Part shown: positions 1-7,466 of the stretch, in pieces
Position numbering within the stretch: position 1 is the first letter of the stretch
Layout: each line of letters starts with the position of its first letter
Assembly (NCBI GenBank): GCA_900128395.1
Contig: LT649654.1
Span: 1-17,239, forward strand
DNA length: 17,239 nucleotides
Source of the DNA: Stramenopiles sp. TOSAG23-2
Taxonomy: Eukaryota; Sar
Direction: 5' to 3'
Program-made: the position numbers and the translations under genes
The notes under the pieces: generated by a model
What the model saw: the letters and a program-made list of their open reading frames with translations, nothing else
The model's database searches: none
What the model was told of the DNA's origin: nothing

Positions 1-140
1 TATATACAGTAGTACATGATGGTGCAGTATATTTTATAATTTTTTTACAATGATTGTATGAGGACAATGCAATGAATCTGTTCATCATAATGTGTAATTA
101 ATATCTGTGATAGGTACATGTGTGTGTGTGTGTGTGAATA

Positions 141-757
141 GTAATAATATAACTGAAAGTGTGTGTTTCTGTTCTATTTGAATATTGTTTTAATCCCTGG
201 TCGGTTTGATTTTTGATGAGAGAGGAAAATCCCACGATAGACTTGATGATGATGGTGTGGGTGAATGAAGCATTGAGATGCAATCTGGCAATCCTGTGTC
301 CTGTGGCAATGTAAATGTCATCAGATGAAAAATGATGATTTAATTGTTTGCAAAGTCTAGCTTTATATGTACTCTTACTAGTATAGCAATATATATAGTC
401 AGTAAATACTATGGCCGTAGCACACAACAATAATATAACTGAAAGTGTGTGTTTCTGTTCTATTTGAATATTGTTTTAATCCCTCCTGGTCGGTTTGATG
501 TTGTTTGAGATGATGACTTTAACTTGTTGCGATGACAAGAGAGGGTGAGATGCAATCCAGCAATCTGGCAATCTGGCAATCTAAATCTGGCAATCCAGCA
601 ATCTGGCCAGCTGGCAATCCTGTGGCAATCCTGTGGCAATGTAAATGTCAGATGAAGATAGAATGATGATTTAATGTTTGCAAAGTCTAGGTTATATGTA
701 TACTTACATCATATCGTTATATATATCAGTCATTTATGATACCGGCATCGTGACAAC
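141..757. repeat. Diverged tandem duplication, period about 286 bp
   Basis: Two adjacent copies, about 141-426 and 427-757, share long blocks, including AATATAACTGAAAGTGTG (from about 147 and 433), TGGCAATGTAAATGTCA, and TTTGCAAAGTCTAG. They differ by many indels and substitutions, and the second copy contains an expanded GGCAAT array. This is the most diverged tandem pair in the window. The minus-strand reading frame over the first copy runs through GT-repeat DNA and shows no conserved domain, so I do not call a gene here. Confidence 0.8.
548..642. repeat. GGCAAT/GCAATC minisatellite
   Basis: An irregular array of roughly 8-11 bp units built on CTGGCAAT and CCAGCAAT variants, ending with two copies of GGCAATCCTGT. 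The corresponding place in the first tandem copy (about 275-312) has only two or three units, so the array expanded, or the other contracted, after the 286-bp duplication. The palindrome GCCAGCTGGC sits inside it. Confidence 0.7.
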
Positions 758-1095
758 CATCGATATTATTCGATTACGATACAAATGTAATATCCATCCA
801 CATACATCATATTTATTCGGTAAGAAAAGTACGCGACTCATCATAGATATATAATTATACACAAATAGAAATAGAACATCACTACAAACATAGAGAGAGA
901 GAGAGAGACAGAAAAAACAAATAACAAAACAGACAAGCATTATCAATAATACACGAGATAACATATACAGACATAAAACAACAACAAAATACAAGAATAT
1001 AATATAATATATATACCATTTGTACACAAAGATTATTATTATTTTTTTTTTTTAATCAGAAGAAACAGAACAAATATATTGAACCAATAACTAAG
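758..1095. other. AT-rich 5' flank of the gene at 1096
   Basis: No gene seen. It contains a GA microsatellite at about 892-907 and a T-run at about 1040-1053. The stretch just before the ATG at 1096 is A-rich, as expected for a 5' leader. A minus-strand open frame at 734-1027 is hydrophobic low-complexity translation of AT-rich DNA and is not believed. Confidence 0.5.
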
Positions 1096-1641
1096 ATGTC
1101 AACCAAACGTAAACGTCGCCAAGGAACTTTAGATGCGTTTAAACGTACAAAAGCATTTGTTACTCCAGAGCAAGAACCAATTAAAAATAAAATAGTTAAA
1201 AAGCAAAAATCGTCGCCATCATCATCTGTGAAGAAGAAACTTGTTTTAGCACATCAAGAAAATTTACCTTTGTCAATTTATAAAAATTGTAAATATGATA
1301 TGCGTGGTGTCTCAAAAACTATTGCAAAAGAATATGTTGATGCTTCATCACAAATTGAACAAATATGTACTATCCCTTTTGATTTTGGTCGTTCTATTCA
1401 ATATGGCGCGTTATCTGGTATATGTTATGAAGAACGTTTAGTTGATAGTTTTTTATCTGGTAAGATTTTATTGAACAAAAATAAACAAAAAATGTTTTCA
1501 AAAGTTGTATCAAATCAAACAATGAAAAATAAAATGGAAGAATTATCAAATGAATACGATTGTAATGAAACATGTATTCAACGTGCATTGTATTTAATGA
1601 ATGGTGATGTTGATAAAGTGAAAGTTTTATTGGATGAATAA
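1096..1641 (+). CDS. Small basic nuclear protein with PIP-box-like motif, family unknown
   Basis: A 181-residue intronless frame; I do not recognise the family. The N-terminus is very basic (KRKRR at 4-8), suggesting nuclear localisation. Residues 9-16, QGTLDAFK, fit the Q-x-x-L-x-x-F core of a PCNA-interacting PIP box, but the last aromatic is replaced by Lys. Residues 17-50 are Lys/Ser-rich and probably disordered. Residues 60-181 look folded. The last 30 residues (CNETCIQRALYLMNGDVDKV and following) have the periodicity of a small UBA-like or Rap1-C-terminus-like three-helix bundle, which is only a resemblance by eye. ATG at 1096 is the first in frame and follows an A-rich leader. A role in DNA replication, repair or telomeres would fit but is inference. 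Confidence 0.75.
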   Translation: MSTKRKRRQGTLDAFKRTKAFVTPEQEPIKNKIVKKQKSSPSSSVKKKLVLAHQENLPLSIYKNCKYDMRGVSKTIAKEYVDASSQIEQICTIPFDFGRSIQYGALSGICYEERLVDSFLSGKILLNKNKQKMFSKVVSNQTMKNKMEELSNEYDCNETCIQRALYLMNGDVDKVKVLLDE

Positions 1642-1661
1642 TTAAGCACAATGTGAATATC

Positions 1662-1667
1662 AATAAA
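1662..1667 (+). promoter_or_regulatory. Candidate poly(A) signal AATAAA
   Basis: An exact AATAAA hexamer begins 21 nt after the stop of the 1096-1641 gene, a typical distance for a eukaryotic polyadenylation signal. In AT-rich DNA the hexamer also occurs by chance. Confidence 0.4.
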
Positions 1668-1816
1668 ACAATGTATATATGATGTAACTTTGTTGGTGTG
1701 CATATCATAATATGTAAAAACGATAACACGAGATATATATATTATGTGTAAGAGAAAATTTTTATATATATGGTGTGCCAGCCCGTTCAACCAACGAGTG
1801 CAAGAAGGATAGAAAC

Positions 1817-1952
1817 CTACTCGTGCTTGTGGAGTATTAGTTTGCAGACGTGCATTAGAGCTTCACTATATAGTAAGATAGACTGAATATATTTATTCTC
1901 GAAATTGAGTATCGAGCATATTATTTACCACATGAGAAGTAAAATTATTATA
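1817..1952 (+). repeat. Dispersed element, copy A
   Basis: About 136 bp that align, by eye, to the reverse complement of 15251-15383. Shared blocks include GAGTATTAGTTTGCAGA, GTGCATTAGAGCTT (with a small indel before it), and GAGCATATTA near the other end; the middle is less conserved. Copy A lies about 175 bp downstream of the stop of the 1096-1641 gene on the same strand. Copy B lies just downstream of CWC25 in that gene's sense. It could be a MITE-like element, a shared 3'UTR module or a structured RNA. No obvious target-site duplication or terminal inverted repeat is visible. Confidence 0.75.
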
Positions 1953-1963
1953 ACTTTTAGATT

Positions 1964-2503
1964 TTTAACCATCATTTATATGGTGTGTATACTTGAAAGG
2001 GAGTATGATATTTACATATGATACGTATTAAAATTAATAAAGAATAAGTATTCATATCTTTTTCAATTAATATATAACTACTATATCATACTATCTATAC
2101 TATATATATATATTCAATTTCTCTCTCCCTCCTCTCCCCTTTCTTTAACTCTCTCCTTGTCATAAAATATATATAATATATATAAATGTTTTAACTTAAC
2201 TTTTGACGTTTCTTTTTTTGTGGCAATATACCATTTAACCATCATTTATATGGTGTGTATACTTGAAAGGGAGTATGATATTTACATACGTATTAAAATT
2301 AATAAAGAATAAGTATGATATTCATATCTTTTTCAATTAATATATAACTACTATACTACTATCTATACTATATATATATATATTCAATTTCTTTCTCCCT
2401 CCTCTCCCCTTTCTTTAACTCTCTCCTTGTCATAAAATATATATATTAATATATAAATGTTTTAACTTAACTTTTGACGTTTCTTTTTTTGTGGCAATAT
2501 ACC
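1964..2503. repeat. Tandem duplication, period 270 bp
   Basis: Copies 1964-2233 and 2234-2503 abut directly. Both start TTTAACCATCATTTATATGG and end at GTGGCAATATACC. They differ by a few short indels and substitutions in AT stretches, so they are younger than the 141-757 pair but not identical. Each carries the last codons and stop of the neighbouring histone-fold gene (TTTTAACTTAACTTTTGACG). The original gene 3' end has therefore been copied into its own downstream flank. Confidence 0.9.
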
Positions 2504-2695
2504 TTCTAAAAATGTCCAATCTTTACCACTTTCATTTGCAGTTTCATATGCATTACGAACATCTTCATATATATATAAATGTTTTAACTTAACTTTTGAC
2601 GTTTCTTTTTTTGTGGCAATATACCTTCTAAAAATGTCCAATCTTTACCACTTTCATTTGCAGTTTCATATGCATTACGAACATCTTCATATTGT
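2452..2695. repeat. Tandem duplication, period 122 bp, copying a gene 3' end
   Basis: Copies 2452-2573 and 2574-2695 abut at an ATATAT junction and are essentially identical. The right copy is the true C-terminal coding end of the histone-fold gene (stop at 2584-2586). The left copy repeats the last ~37 codons plus stop, out in the 3' flank. With the partial copy near 2184-2233, the stop region occurs three times in about 400 bp. Confidence 0.92.
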
Positions 2696-3363
2696 ATAAC
2701 TTTACGTGTACTATTTTTTTTAGCTTCTTCAGCTGTTAAATATGCTAATTCAGTAACAAAACATTCAGCTGCTTTGGCGATTAAATATACAGCATCTGTT
2801 GTCGATTGTTTCACACTTTTATCAATTTTAACAACACGTTTAATGGAACCTTTTGGTATGGATAATTCTGCTGTAATTTTACTTAAAAATTCTGGAACAA
2901 CAATTGGTACTTCTTCCTCAACTTCTTCCGGTTTTTCTTCTTTTTCTTCATCATCTTCACTATCGTCAAGAACTGCATTTATTGCTGCTTCGTCAGCATC
3001 TACAGTATTTTCCCCATTTTGCTCTTCAGGTTTCACTTCTGTCGCATTGCCATCGGTTGTAGCAGCAGCAGTAGTGGTAGTAGTAGTAGTAGTTGTTGCT
3101 TCTGTATCTGCAGGAGCAGCATCTGTGGTATTATTATCTTCTTTTGTAGTAGCCGCTATTGTTGTTGTATCTTCTGTTTTAATTTGTTCTGTTGTTGTTG
3201 TTTCCTCAGTAATAGGTTTATCTTCCTTCTTGGTATTTTCAGTTTCTTCATTAGCGATAGTAGTAGTAGTAGTTGTTGTTGTTTCCTTGTTATCATCATC
3301 AACATCCATTGGTGTTGGAGCTGTAGTTGTATCAACAGTTTCGTTTTCTGTAATTGCACTCAT
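2584..3363 (-). CDS. CHRAC1/Dpb3-like histone-fold protein (POLE4/NF-YC group)
   Basis: 259 residues, intronless. Residues 1-155 are disordered and Thr/Glu/Asp-rich, with Thr runs at about 28-35 and 90-98 and an acidic stretch at 133-151. Residues 168-250 are a histone fold of the NF-YC/Dpb3/CHRAC1 type: IPKGSIKRVVKIDKSV, then DAVYLIAKAAECFVTELA, then VIQYEDVRNAYE, ending FLEGILPQKKKRQK. That ending closely matches the CHRAC1 pattern of a short last helix followed by LP and a basic tail. In known systems such proteins pair with a Dpb4/POLE3 partner in DNA polymerase epsilon or in ISWI chromatin remodelers and bind DNA. The long acidic Thr-rich N-terminus is unusual, since human CHRAC1 and POLE4 are about half this length. 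Three copies of the 3' coding end lie at 2184-2695. The histone-fold assignment is firm; which complex is not. Confidence 0.88.
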   Translation of the reverse strand: MSAITENETVDTTTAPTPMDVDDDNKETTTTTTTTIANEETENTKKEDKPITEETTTTEQIKTEDTTTIAATTKEDNNTTDAAPADTEATTTTTTTTTAAATTDGNATEVKPEEQNGENTVDADEAAINAVLDDSEDDEEKEEKPEEVEEEVPIVVPEFLSKITAELSIPKGSIKRVVKIDKSVKQSTTDAVYLIAKAAECFVTELAYLTAEEAKKNSTRKVIQYEDVRNAYETANESGKDWTFLEGILPQKKKRQKLS

Positions 3364-3393
3364 GTTTAATAATGTAATTAAATTGTGTTATCT

Positions 3394-3677
3394 GTTTTGT
3401 ATGTCTTATTACCTTTCTATTCAATTTATTATTAATTCATTTCACACATACAATAATTATGGATTTGTGTGATGTGTAAATTTTATTAATATTAATAAAT
3501 ATGTGTATTTTATTACCTGGTGTGTTTTGTATGTCTTATTACCTTTCTATTCAATTTATTATTAATTCATTTCACACACATACAATAATTATGGATTTGT
3601 GTGATGTGTAAATTTTATTAATTTGAAAAAAAAATACATGATGATATGTGTATACCTGGTATTTTATTACCTGGTGT
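3394..3677. repeat. Tandem duplication, period about 130 bp
   Basis: Copy 3394-3523 is followed directly by a second at 3524-3677. Both start GTTTTGTATGTCTTATTACC and contain ATTATGGATTTGTGTGATG. The second carries an insertion of roughly 20 bp near its end, giving two TACCTGGTAT/TTACCTGGTG motifs. It lies in the divergent promoter region between the histone-fold gene (-) and Swc5 (+), directly upstream of the former's ATG. Confidence 0.85.
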
Positions 3678-3898
3678 TGTGCTGGTATTAATAGCTCTAG
3701 GTGGTATATCTACTTGGTAAAAGAAGAAGCTGTGTGGTGGTGTTATTCTAGTCCAATGATGTGTTGGTGCTATTATTATAATTTAGTGATTATCACAAAG
3801 CTGGCCAGCTGGCCTGGTAATTTTATAAGCACAACAATACACACCACCATGCAACCATGTGTATAAAATGTATTATAATAAATAATAGATAGGTGTCG

Positions 3899-4172
3899 AC
3901 ATATATATATAGTAGATGGAAACAGAGGCAAACGTACATAGACAACAACAAACAAAACAGAACAAATCAAATACACAATGTCAGATGATGAAGATGAAGA
4001 ATACATACCACAAAATGATGCAGATTTCACGAAATTAATATATATATAGTAGATGGAAACAGAGGCAAACGTACATAGACAACAACAAACAAAACAGAAC
4101 AAATCAAATACACAATGTCAGATGATGAAGATGAAGAATACATACCACAAAATGATGCAGATTTCACGAAAT
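3899..4172. repeat. Tandem duplication, period 137 bp, copying the Swc5 start
   Basis: Copies 3899-4035 and 4036-4172 abut at a TATATATATA junction and appear identical. Each holds about 79 bp of leader, the ATG and the first 19-20 codons of the Swc5/CFDP1 gene. The downstream copy is the one continuous with the rest of the gene. Confidence 0.93.
3978..4049 (+). pseudogene. Duplicated Swc5 N-terminal mini-ORF (23 codons)
   Basis: The upstream unit of the 137-bp duplication carries its own ATG (3978-3980), encodes MSDDEDEEYIPQNDADFTKL and then runs into IYI and TAG at 4047-4049. If the transcript starts upstream of 3978, this would act as an upstream ORF before the true ATG at 4115. If it starts between the copies, it is inert. 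Confidence 0.8.
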
Positions 4173-5056
4173 TAACTACTGAAGATGCACAAGATGGTGA
4201 TTTTTATATTTTAGGAACAAAACAATCCAATAAACGGAAACTAAATAATAATACTATTGGTAATTCTGTGCTTGATGAAATTAAACAACGTAAACGTGCT
4301 AGAAAAGAAAAAGAACAAAACGACAGTGTTGATAGTTTATGGGCTGGTATGAATGAAACTAGTGGTAGCAGTAAATTAGATCCTTTAGCTGCACTCAATG
4401 CTGCAAATAAAAAGAAAAAGAAGAAGAAAAAGAAAGATAAGAAAAATAATGATAAAAAGAAAAAAAAAATTAAATTATCAAATTTATTACGTGGAATGTC
4501 CTCCAACAACAATAATACTAGTGCATTAGTATCTTCTTCTATATTATCAAGTAGTAATTCTTCTTCATCTACAACGACGACGACGACAACAAAGAAGAAG
4601 AATCATCAAGCAATATCACAAGCAGCATTAGCTGCTGCTAAAGCTGCAAAAAGTATGGAAAAAGTAACTGTTAAAGAAGTTGTCAAATTTGCAAATCAAG
4701 TCACAGAAATAACACGTACAGTGGAAGCTGGTACAGAAGCTGCTAATTCTAGAAATAATAATGATAAAATAAATAACAAAAACAACAAAGTAAATGCATT
4801 GGATATGATTATAGATGGTTTAAAAGGACCAAATACAGTTAGTACAGTTGAAAAAACTAGTTTTGATTGGGAAAATTATAAAAATGAACATGGTATTACA
4901 GAAGATGTGGAGAAATATACTAAGAATGGTTATTTAACAAAACAAGATTTTTTAAACCGTGTTGATTTACGTCAATTTGAAATGGAGAAAAAAGAAAGAG
5001 AAAGACAACGTACTAAACGTGATGCTGAATTAGCAAGAAGTAAAAAAAGGAGATGA
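4115..5056 (+). CDS. SWC5: Swc5/CFDP1 (BCNT) family subunit of the SWR1/SRCAP remodeler
   Basis: 313 residues, intronless. The C-terminus is a BCNT-C domain, about residues 225-300: KTSFDWENYKNEHG, then KNGYLTKQDFLNRVDLRQFE, then an Arg/Lys-rich tail. Residues 72-79 (VDSLWAGM) match the LW-containing motif of the family, and the acidic N-terminus with DEEY (5-9) resembles the Swc5 acidic-aromatic H2A-H2B-binding motif. In known systems Swc5 supports exchange of H2A for H2A.Z by SWR1. Between these lie a poly-Lys block (99-120), Asn/Ser/Thr runs (131-159) and an Ala-rich helix (168-180), which look like lineage-specific low-complexity insertions. ATG 4115 is chosen over 3978 because only 4115 is open into the body of the gene. 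The family call is firm; complex membership is inferred from family. Confidence 0.93.
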   Translation: MSDDEDEEYIPQNDADFTKLTTEDAQDGDFYILGTKQSNKRKLNNNTIGNSVLDEIKQRKRARKEKEQNDSVDSLWAGMNETSGSSKLDPLAALNAANKKKKKKKKKDKKNNDKKKKKIKLSNLLRGMSSNNNNTSALVSSSILSSSNSSSSTTTTTTTKKKNHQAISQAALAAAKAAKSMEKVTVKEVVKFANQVTEITRTVEAGTEAANSRNNNDKINNKNNKVNALDMIIDGLKGPNTVSTVEKTSFDWENYKNEHGITEDVEKYTKNGYLTKQDFLNRVDLRQFEMEKKERERQRTKRDAELARSKKRR

Positions 5057-5394
5057 TAAAATAGTTTATATAAAAAGAAATGAATACATATATTATGTAC
5101 GTGTGTACATATTAATTTCAAATACGACCCGGTCGTAGTGTATTTTTATATATATCATACAGCACAGCAGAAATAATCATTTTGTACGCTCTCTCCCGTG
5201 ATCCGTTTTCCCAAATATATCTATAGACAACAGCATAAAATATATTTCTCATTATTTAAATAAAAAAATGTGAAAAAAACTTTTTAAATTTAAAAATAAT
5301 ATTATTAACTCTAAAGAACACGAAAATATTATGAGAGACACCATATTATACAAAATACATGATGTATATATATGTGGATATTTCTTTCCCTTCT
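5057..5394. other. Convergent intergenic region (Swc5 / fumarase 3' ends)
   Basis: No gene seen. A GC-rich palindrome, TACGACC-C-GGTCGTA, occupies 5123-5137 in otherwise AT-rich DNA. An AATAAA at 5259-5264 on the plus strand, about 200 nt after the Swc5 stop, is a weak poly(A) candidate. Confidence 0.45.
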
Positions 5395-6795
5395 TTATAA
5401 TTTACCAACCATATTCTCCGGTACAACTGCTTTATCAAATTCTTCACCTGTCATATAACCTAATGCAATAATTGCTTCTCGTAAAGTACTATTTTCATTA
5501 TATGCTTTTTTTGCGACTTTACTTGCTTTATCATAACCAATATATGGATTTAATGCAGTAACAAGCATCAATGAATTACGTAAATTTGTATCTAATTGTT
5601 CACGCCTTGGTAAAATACCTACAGCACAATTACGATTAAATGCATTCATGGAATCTGCTAATAAACGACATGATTGCAATGCATTGAAAATCATAACTGG
5701 TTTGTAAACATTTAATTGAAAGTTACCTTGCGTACCAGCTACTGATATAGTTGCATCATTACCTATAACTTGTGTACATACCATTGTCAATGCTTCACAT
5801 TGTGTTGGATTTACTTTTCCTGGCATAATTGAACTACCAGGTTCATTGCTTGGAATTTCTAATTCTTGCAAGCCACTACGTGGACCACTTGCTGACCAAC
5901 GTATGTCATTCGCAATTTTCATTAAACTGATCGCAACACGTTTCAATGCACTACTCATTTCTACCACGGCATCATGGGACGATAATGCTTCAAATTTATT
6001 TGGTGCAGTAACAAATGGTAATTTAGTAAATTTAGCAATTTCATTTGCAACCGTTGTTGCCCAATCTGGATGTGTATTTAATCCTGTACCAACTGCGGTA
6101 CCACCTAATGCAACTTCATATAACATTGGCAATGCGTTGTTTATAGAACGTAATCCATTATCCAATTGTTGCACGTAACCAGAAAATTCTTGACCAACAG
6201 TTACAGGTGTTGCATCCATTAAATGTGTACGCCCAATTTTAACAATATTCATAAATTCATTTGCTTTCTCATGAAAAGTTCCACGTAATGTTTTAATAGC
6301 TGGTATAACATGTTTGATCACACTAGTTGCTAATGATATATGCATTGCTGTTGGAAAACTATCATTCGATGATTGTGACATATTGACATGATCGTTTGGA
6401 TGTATAGGTGCTTTGCTACCACGTGGCGTTCCAGCAAAATCGCTACAACGATTGGAAATAACTTCATTTACATTCATATTTGTTTGCGTGCCAGAACCAG
6501 TTTGCCATACAACAAGGGGAAAATGTGTATCTAATAATCCACCAATTACTTCATCAGCTGCTTTGGTAATTAAATCACACTTTTCTTTGTCTAATTTGCC
6601 AATTTTAAAATTTGCAAGTGCAGCACAACGTTTTACAATGGCTTGTGCATGCACTACTTCCAACGGCATTTGTGTCGAACCACGTCCTATATCAAAATTT
6701 TCATACGATCGTTGTGTCTGTGCACCCCATAACTTGGAAGATTCCACTTTAATTTCTCCCATGGAATCATTTTCTGTACGATATGATGTTGCCAT
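5395..6795 (-). CDS. fumC: Class II fumarate hydratase (fumarase)
   Basis: 466 residues, full length for class II fumarase and alignable end to end with E. coli FumC from memory. It interconverts fumarate and L-malate as a homotetramer. Visible landmarks: [20 protein letters not shown] (11-30), [10 protein letters not shown] (99-108), [11 protein letters not shown] (142-152), [10 protein letters not shown] (188-197, with the His equivalent to the conserved active-site region), [13 protein letters not shown] (231-243) and the signature [11 protein letters not shown] (320-330) with the catalytic Ser. The protein starts about ten residues before the conserved core, so there is no room for a mitochondrial presequence and a cytosolic form is likely unless an upstream exon exists. 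Its first 46 codons are copied in inverted orientation at 7139-7294. Not an iron-sulfur class I enzyme. Confidence 0.97.
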   Translation of the reverse strand: MATSYRTENDSMGEIKVESSKLWGAQTQRSYENFDIGRGSTQMPLEVVHAQAIVKRCAALANFKIGKLDKEKCDLITKAADEVIGGLLDTHFPLVVWQTGSGTQTNMNVNEVISNRCSDFAGTPRGSKAPIHPNDHVNMSQSSNDSFPTAMHISLATSVIKHVIPAIKTLRGTFHEKANEFMNIVKIGRTHLMDATPVTVGQEFSGYVQQLDNGLRSINNALPMLYEVALGGTAVGTGLNTHPDWATTVANEIAKFTKLPFVTAPNKFEALSSHDAVVEMSSALKRVAISLMKIANDIRWSASGPRSGLQELEIPSNEPGSSIMPGKVNPTQCEALTMVCTQVIGNDATISVAGTQGNFQLNVYKPVMIFNALQSCRLLADSMNAFNRNCAVGILPRREQLDTNLRNSLMLVTALNPYIGYDKASKVAKKAYNENSTLREAIIALGYMTGEEFDKAVVPENMVGKL

Positions 6796-6813
6796 TGTTT
6801 ATTTTTTATTAAT
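6658..6813 (-). repeat. Inverted duplication, arm 1 (true fumarase 5' end)
   Basis: 156 bp that are the reverse complement of 7139-7294, with a 325-bp spacer. Arm 1 contains 18 bp of fumarase leader, the ATG and 46 codons, and is continuous with the intact gene. The arms look identical by eye. Identity stops abruptly at both ends: after the codons for MPLE on the coding side, and at ATTAAT on the leader side. Confidence 0.93.
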
Positions 6814-7138
6814 GTATTCTTTTGTTGTGAATTGTTTGTATTTTTTTAGTGTTTCTATTGGATTGTTGATAGATTTGTTAGTTAAAAAAAAACGGTGGGT
6901 TTTTGGTTGTACATTAACATAATATACTCACATATATATATACAAGTGTGTTCTATATACAGATATATTTTATGTTGGTATAATGACATATCTATGCATA
7001 TCTTCTAATTATTTTCTGTGAAGAACAAATTTTTTTTATTTTTCTATAGAAAAAAATTTAATTTTCGTTTTAACACATAGTAAAATTATATTTACGTATA
7101 TTACGCATAATATAAGGTTATAATTAATCAAAAAATAT
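6814..7138. other. Spacer between the inverted arms
   Basis: AT-rich, no gene seen. It should hold the fumarase promoter (minus strand). Short open frames across it are extensions of the inverted fumarase copy or AT-rich noise. Confidence 0.5.
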
Positions 7139-7294
7139 ATTAATAAAAAATAAACAATGGCAACATCATATCGTACAGAAAATGATTCCATGGGAGAAAT
7201 TAAAGTGGAATCTTCCAAGTTATGGGGTGCACAGACACAACGATCGTATGAAAATTTTGATATAGGACGTGGTTCGACACAAATGCCGTTGGAA
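7139..7294 (+). repeat. Inverted duplication, arm 2 (copied fumarase 5' end)
   Basis: Plus-strand copy of the fumarase leader and first 46 codons, facing away from the parent gene and towards the aldo-keto reductase. Because leader, ATG and coding bases are all copied without a poly(A) tail, this is a DNA-level duplication and not a retrocopy. The arms could form a large hairpin in single-stranded DNA or RNA. Confidence 0.93.
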
Positions 7295-7303
7295 CAGTAT
7301 TAG
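7157..7303 (+). pseudogene. Truncated fumarase fragment (48 codons)
   Basis: An open frame starting [20 protein letters not shown] follows the fumarase N-terminus for 46 residues, then ends in QY and TAG at 7301-7303. It lacks the whole catalytic core and cannot be an enzyme. It lies 163 nt upstream of the aldo-keto reductase ATG on the same strand, so it would be a long upstream ORF if included in that transcript. Confidence 0.9.
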
Positions 7304-7422
7304 AATTTACTACTACAGACTGGCAGACATCACGTATATGTATACAAAAATCTTTAACAACACTAAAAACAATACCAATATTATAACCATATAACAACAA
7401 CAACAACATAAACTCCCCTTTC

Positions 7423-7441
7423 CACACACACACACACACAA
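7423..7441. repeat. CA microsatellite in the aldo-keto reductase leader
   Basis: About nine CA units lie some 25 bp before the ATG at 7467, following a CAA-repeat stretch near 7394-7408. Confidence 0.8.
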
Positions 7442-7466
7442 AACACAGTAAAAATAGCAACATAAA

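Noticed and set aside
98-430. Minus-strand 110-codon frame
   Set aside because: It crosses GT-microsatellite DNA and the diverged tandem repeat, has no domain, and its His/Thr repeats come from the CA run.
548-642. CRISPR-like array
   Set aside because: Units are 8-11 bp, irregular and without spacers, in a eukaryotic genome.
734-1027. Minus-strand 97-codon hydrophobic frame, membrane-protein-like
   Set aside because: The translation is AT-rich noise with Tyr/Leu/Ile/Cys bias, sits in the leader of the next gene, and shows no conserved pattern.
1788-1830. tRNA or small nuclear RNA gene
   Set aside because: There is a short ACGAGT...ACTCGT pairing but no cloverleaf, no T-loop consensus, and no recognisable U1, U2, U4, U5 or U6 core.
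2774-3472. Plus-strand 232-codon frame rich in Ser and Val
   Set aside because: It is the antisense reading of the Thr/Glu-rich histone-fold gene.
2584-5056. Chromatin-gene cluster or operon
   Set aside because: The histone-fold and Swc5 genes are divergent neighbours, but eukaryotic promoters are separate and the surrounding genes are unrelated metabolic ones.
7139-7294. Processed retrocopy of fumarase
   Set aside because: It includes the leader and ATG but only the first 46 codons, lacks a poly(A) tract, and ends abruptly inside the gene; retrocopies usually keep the 3' end.
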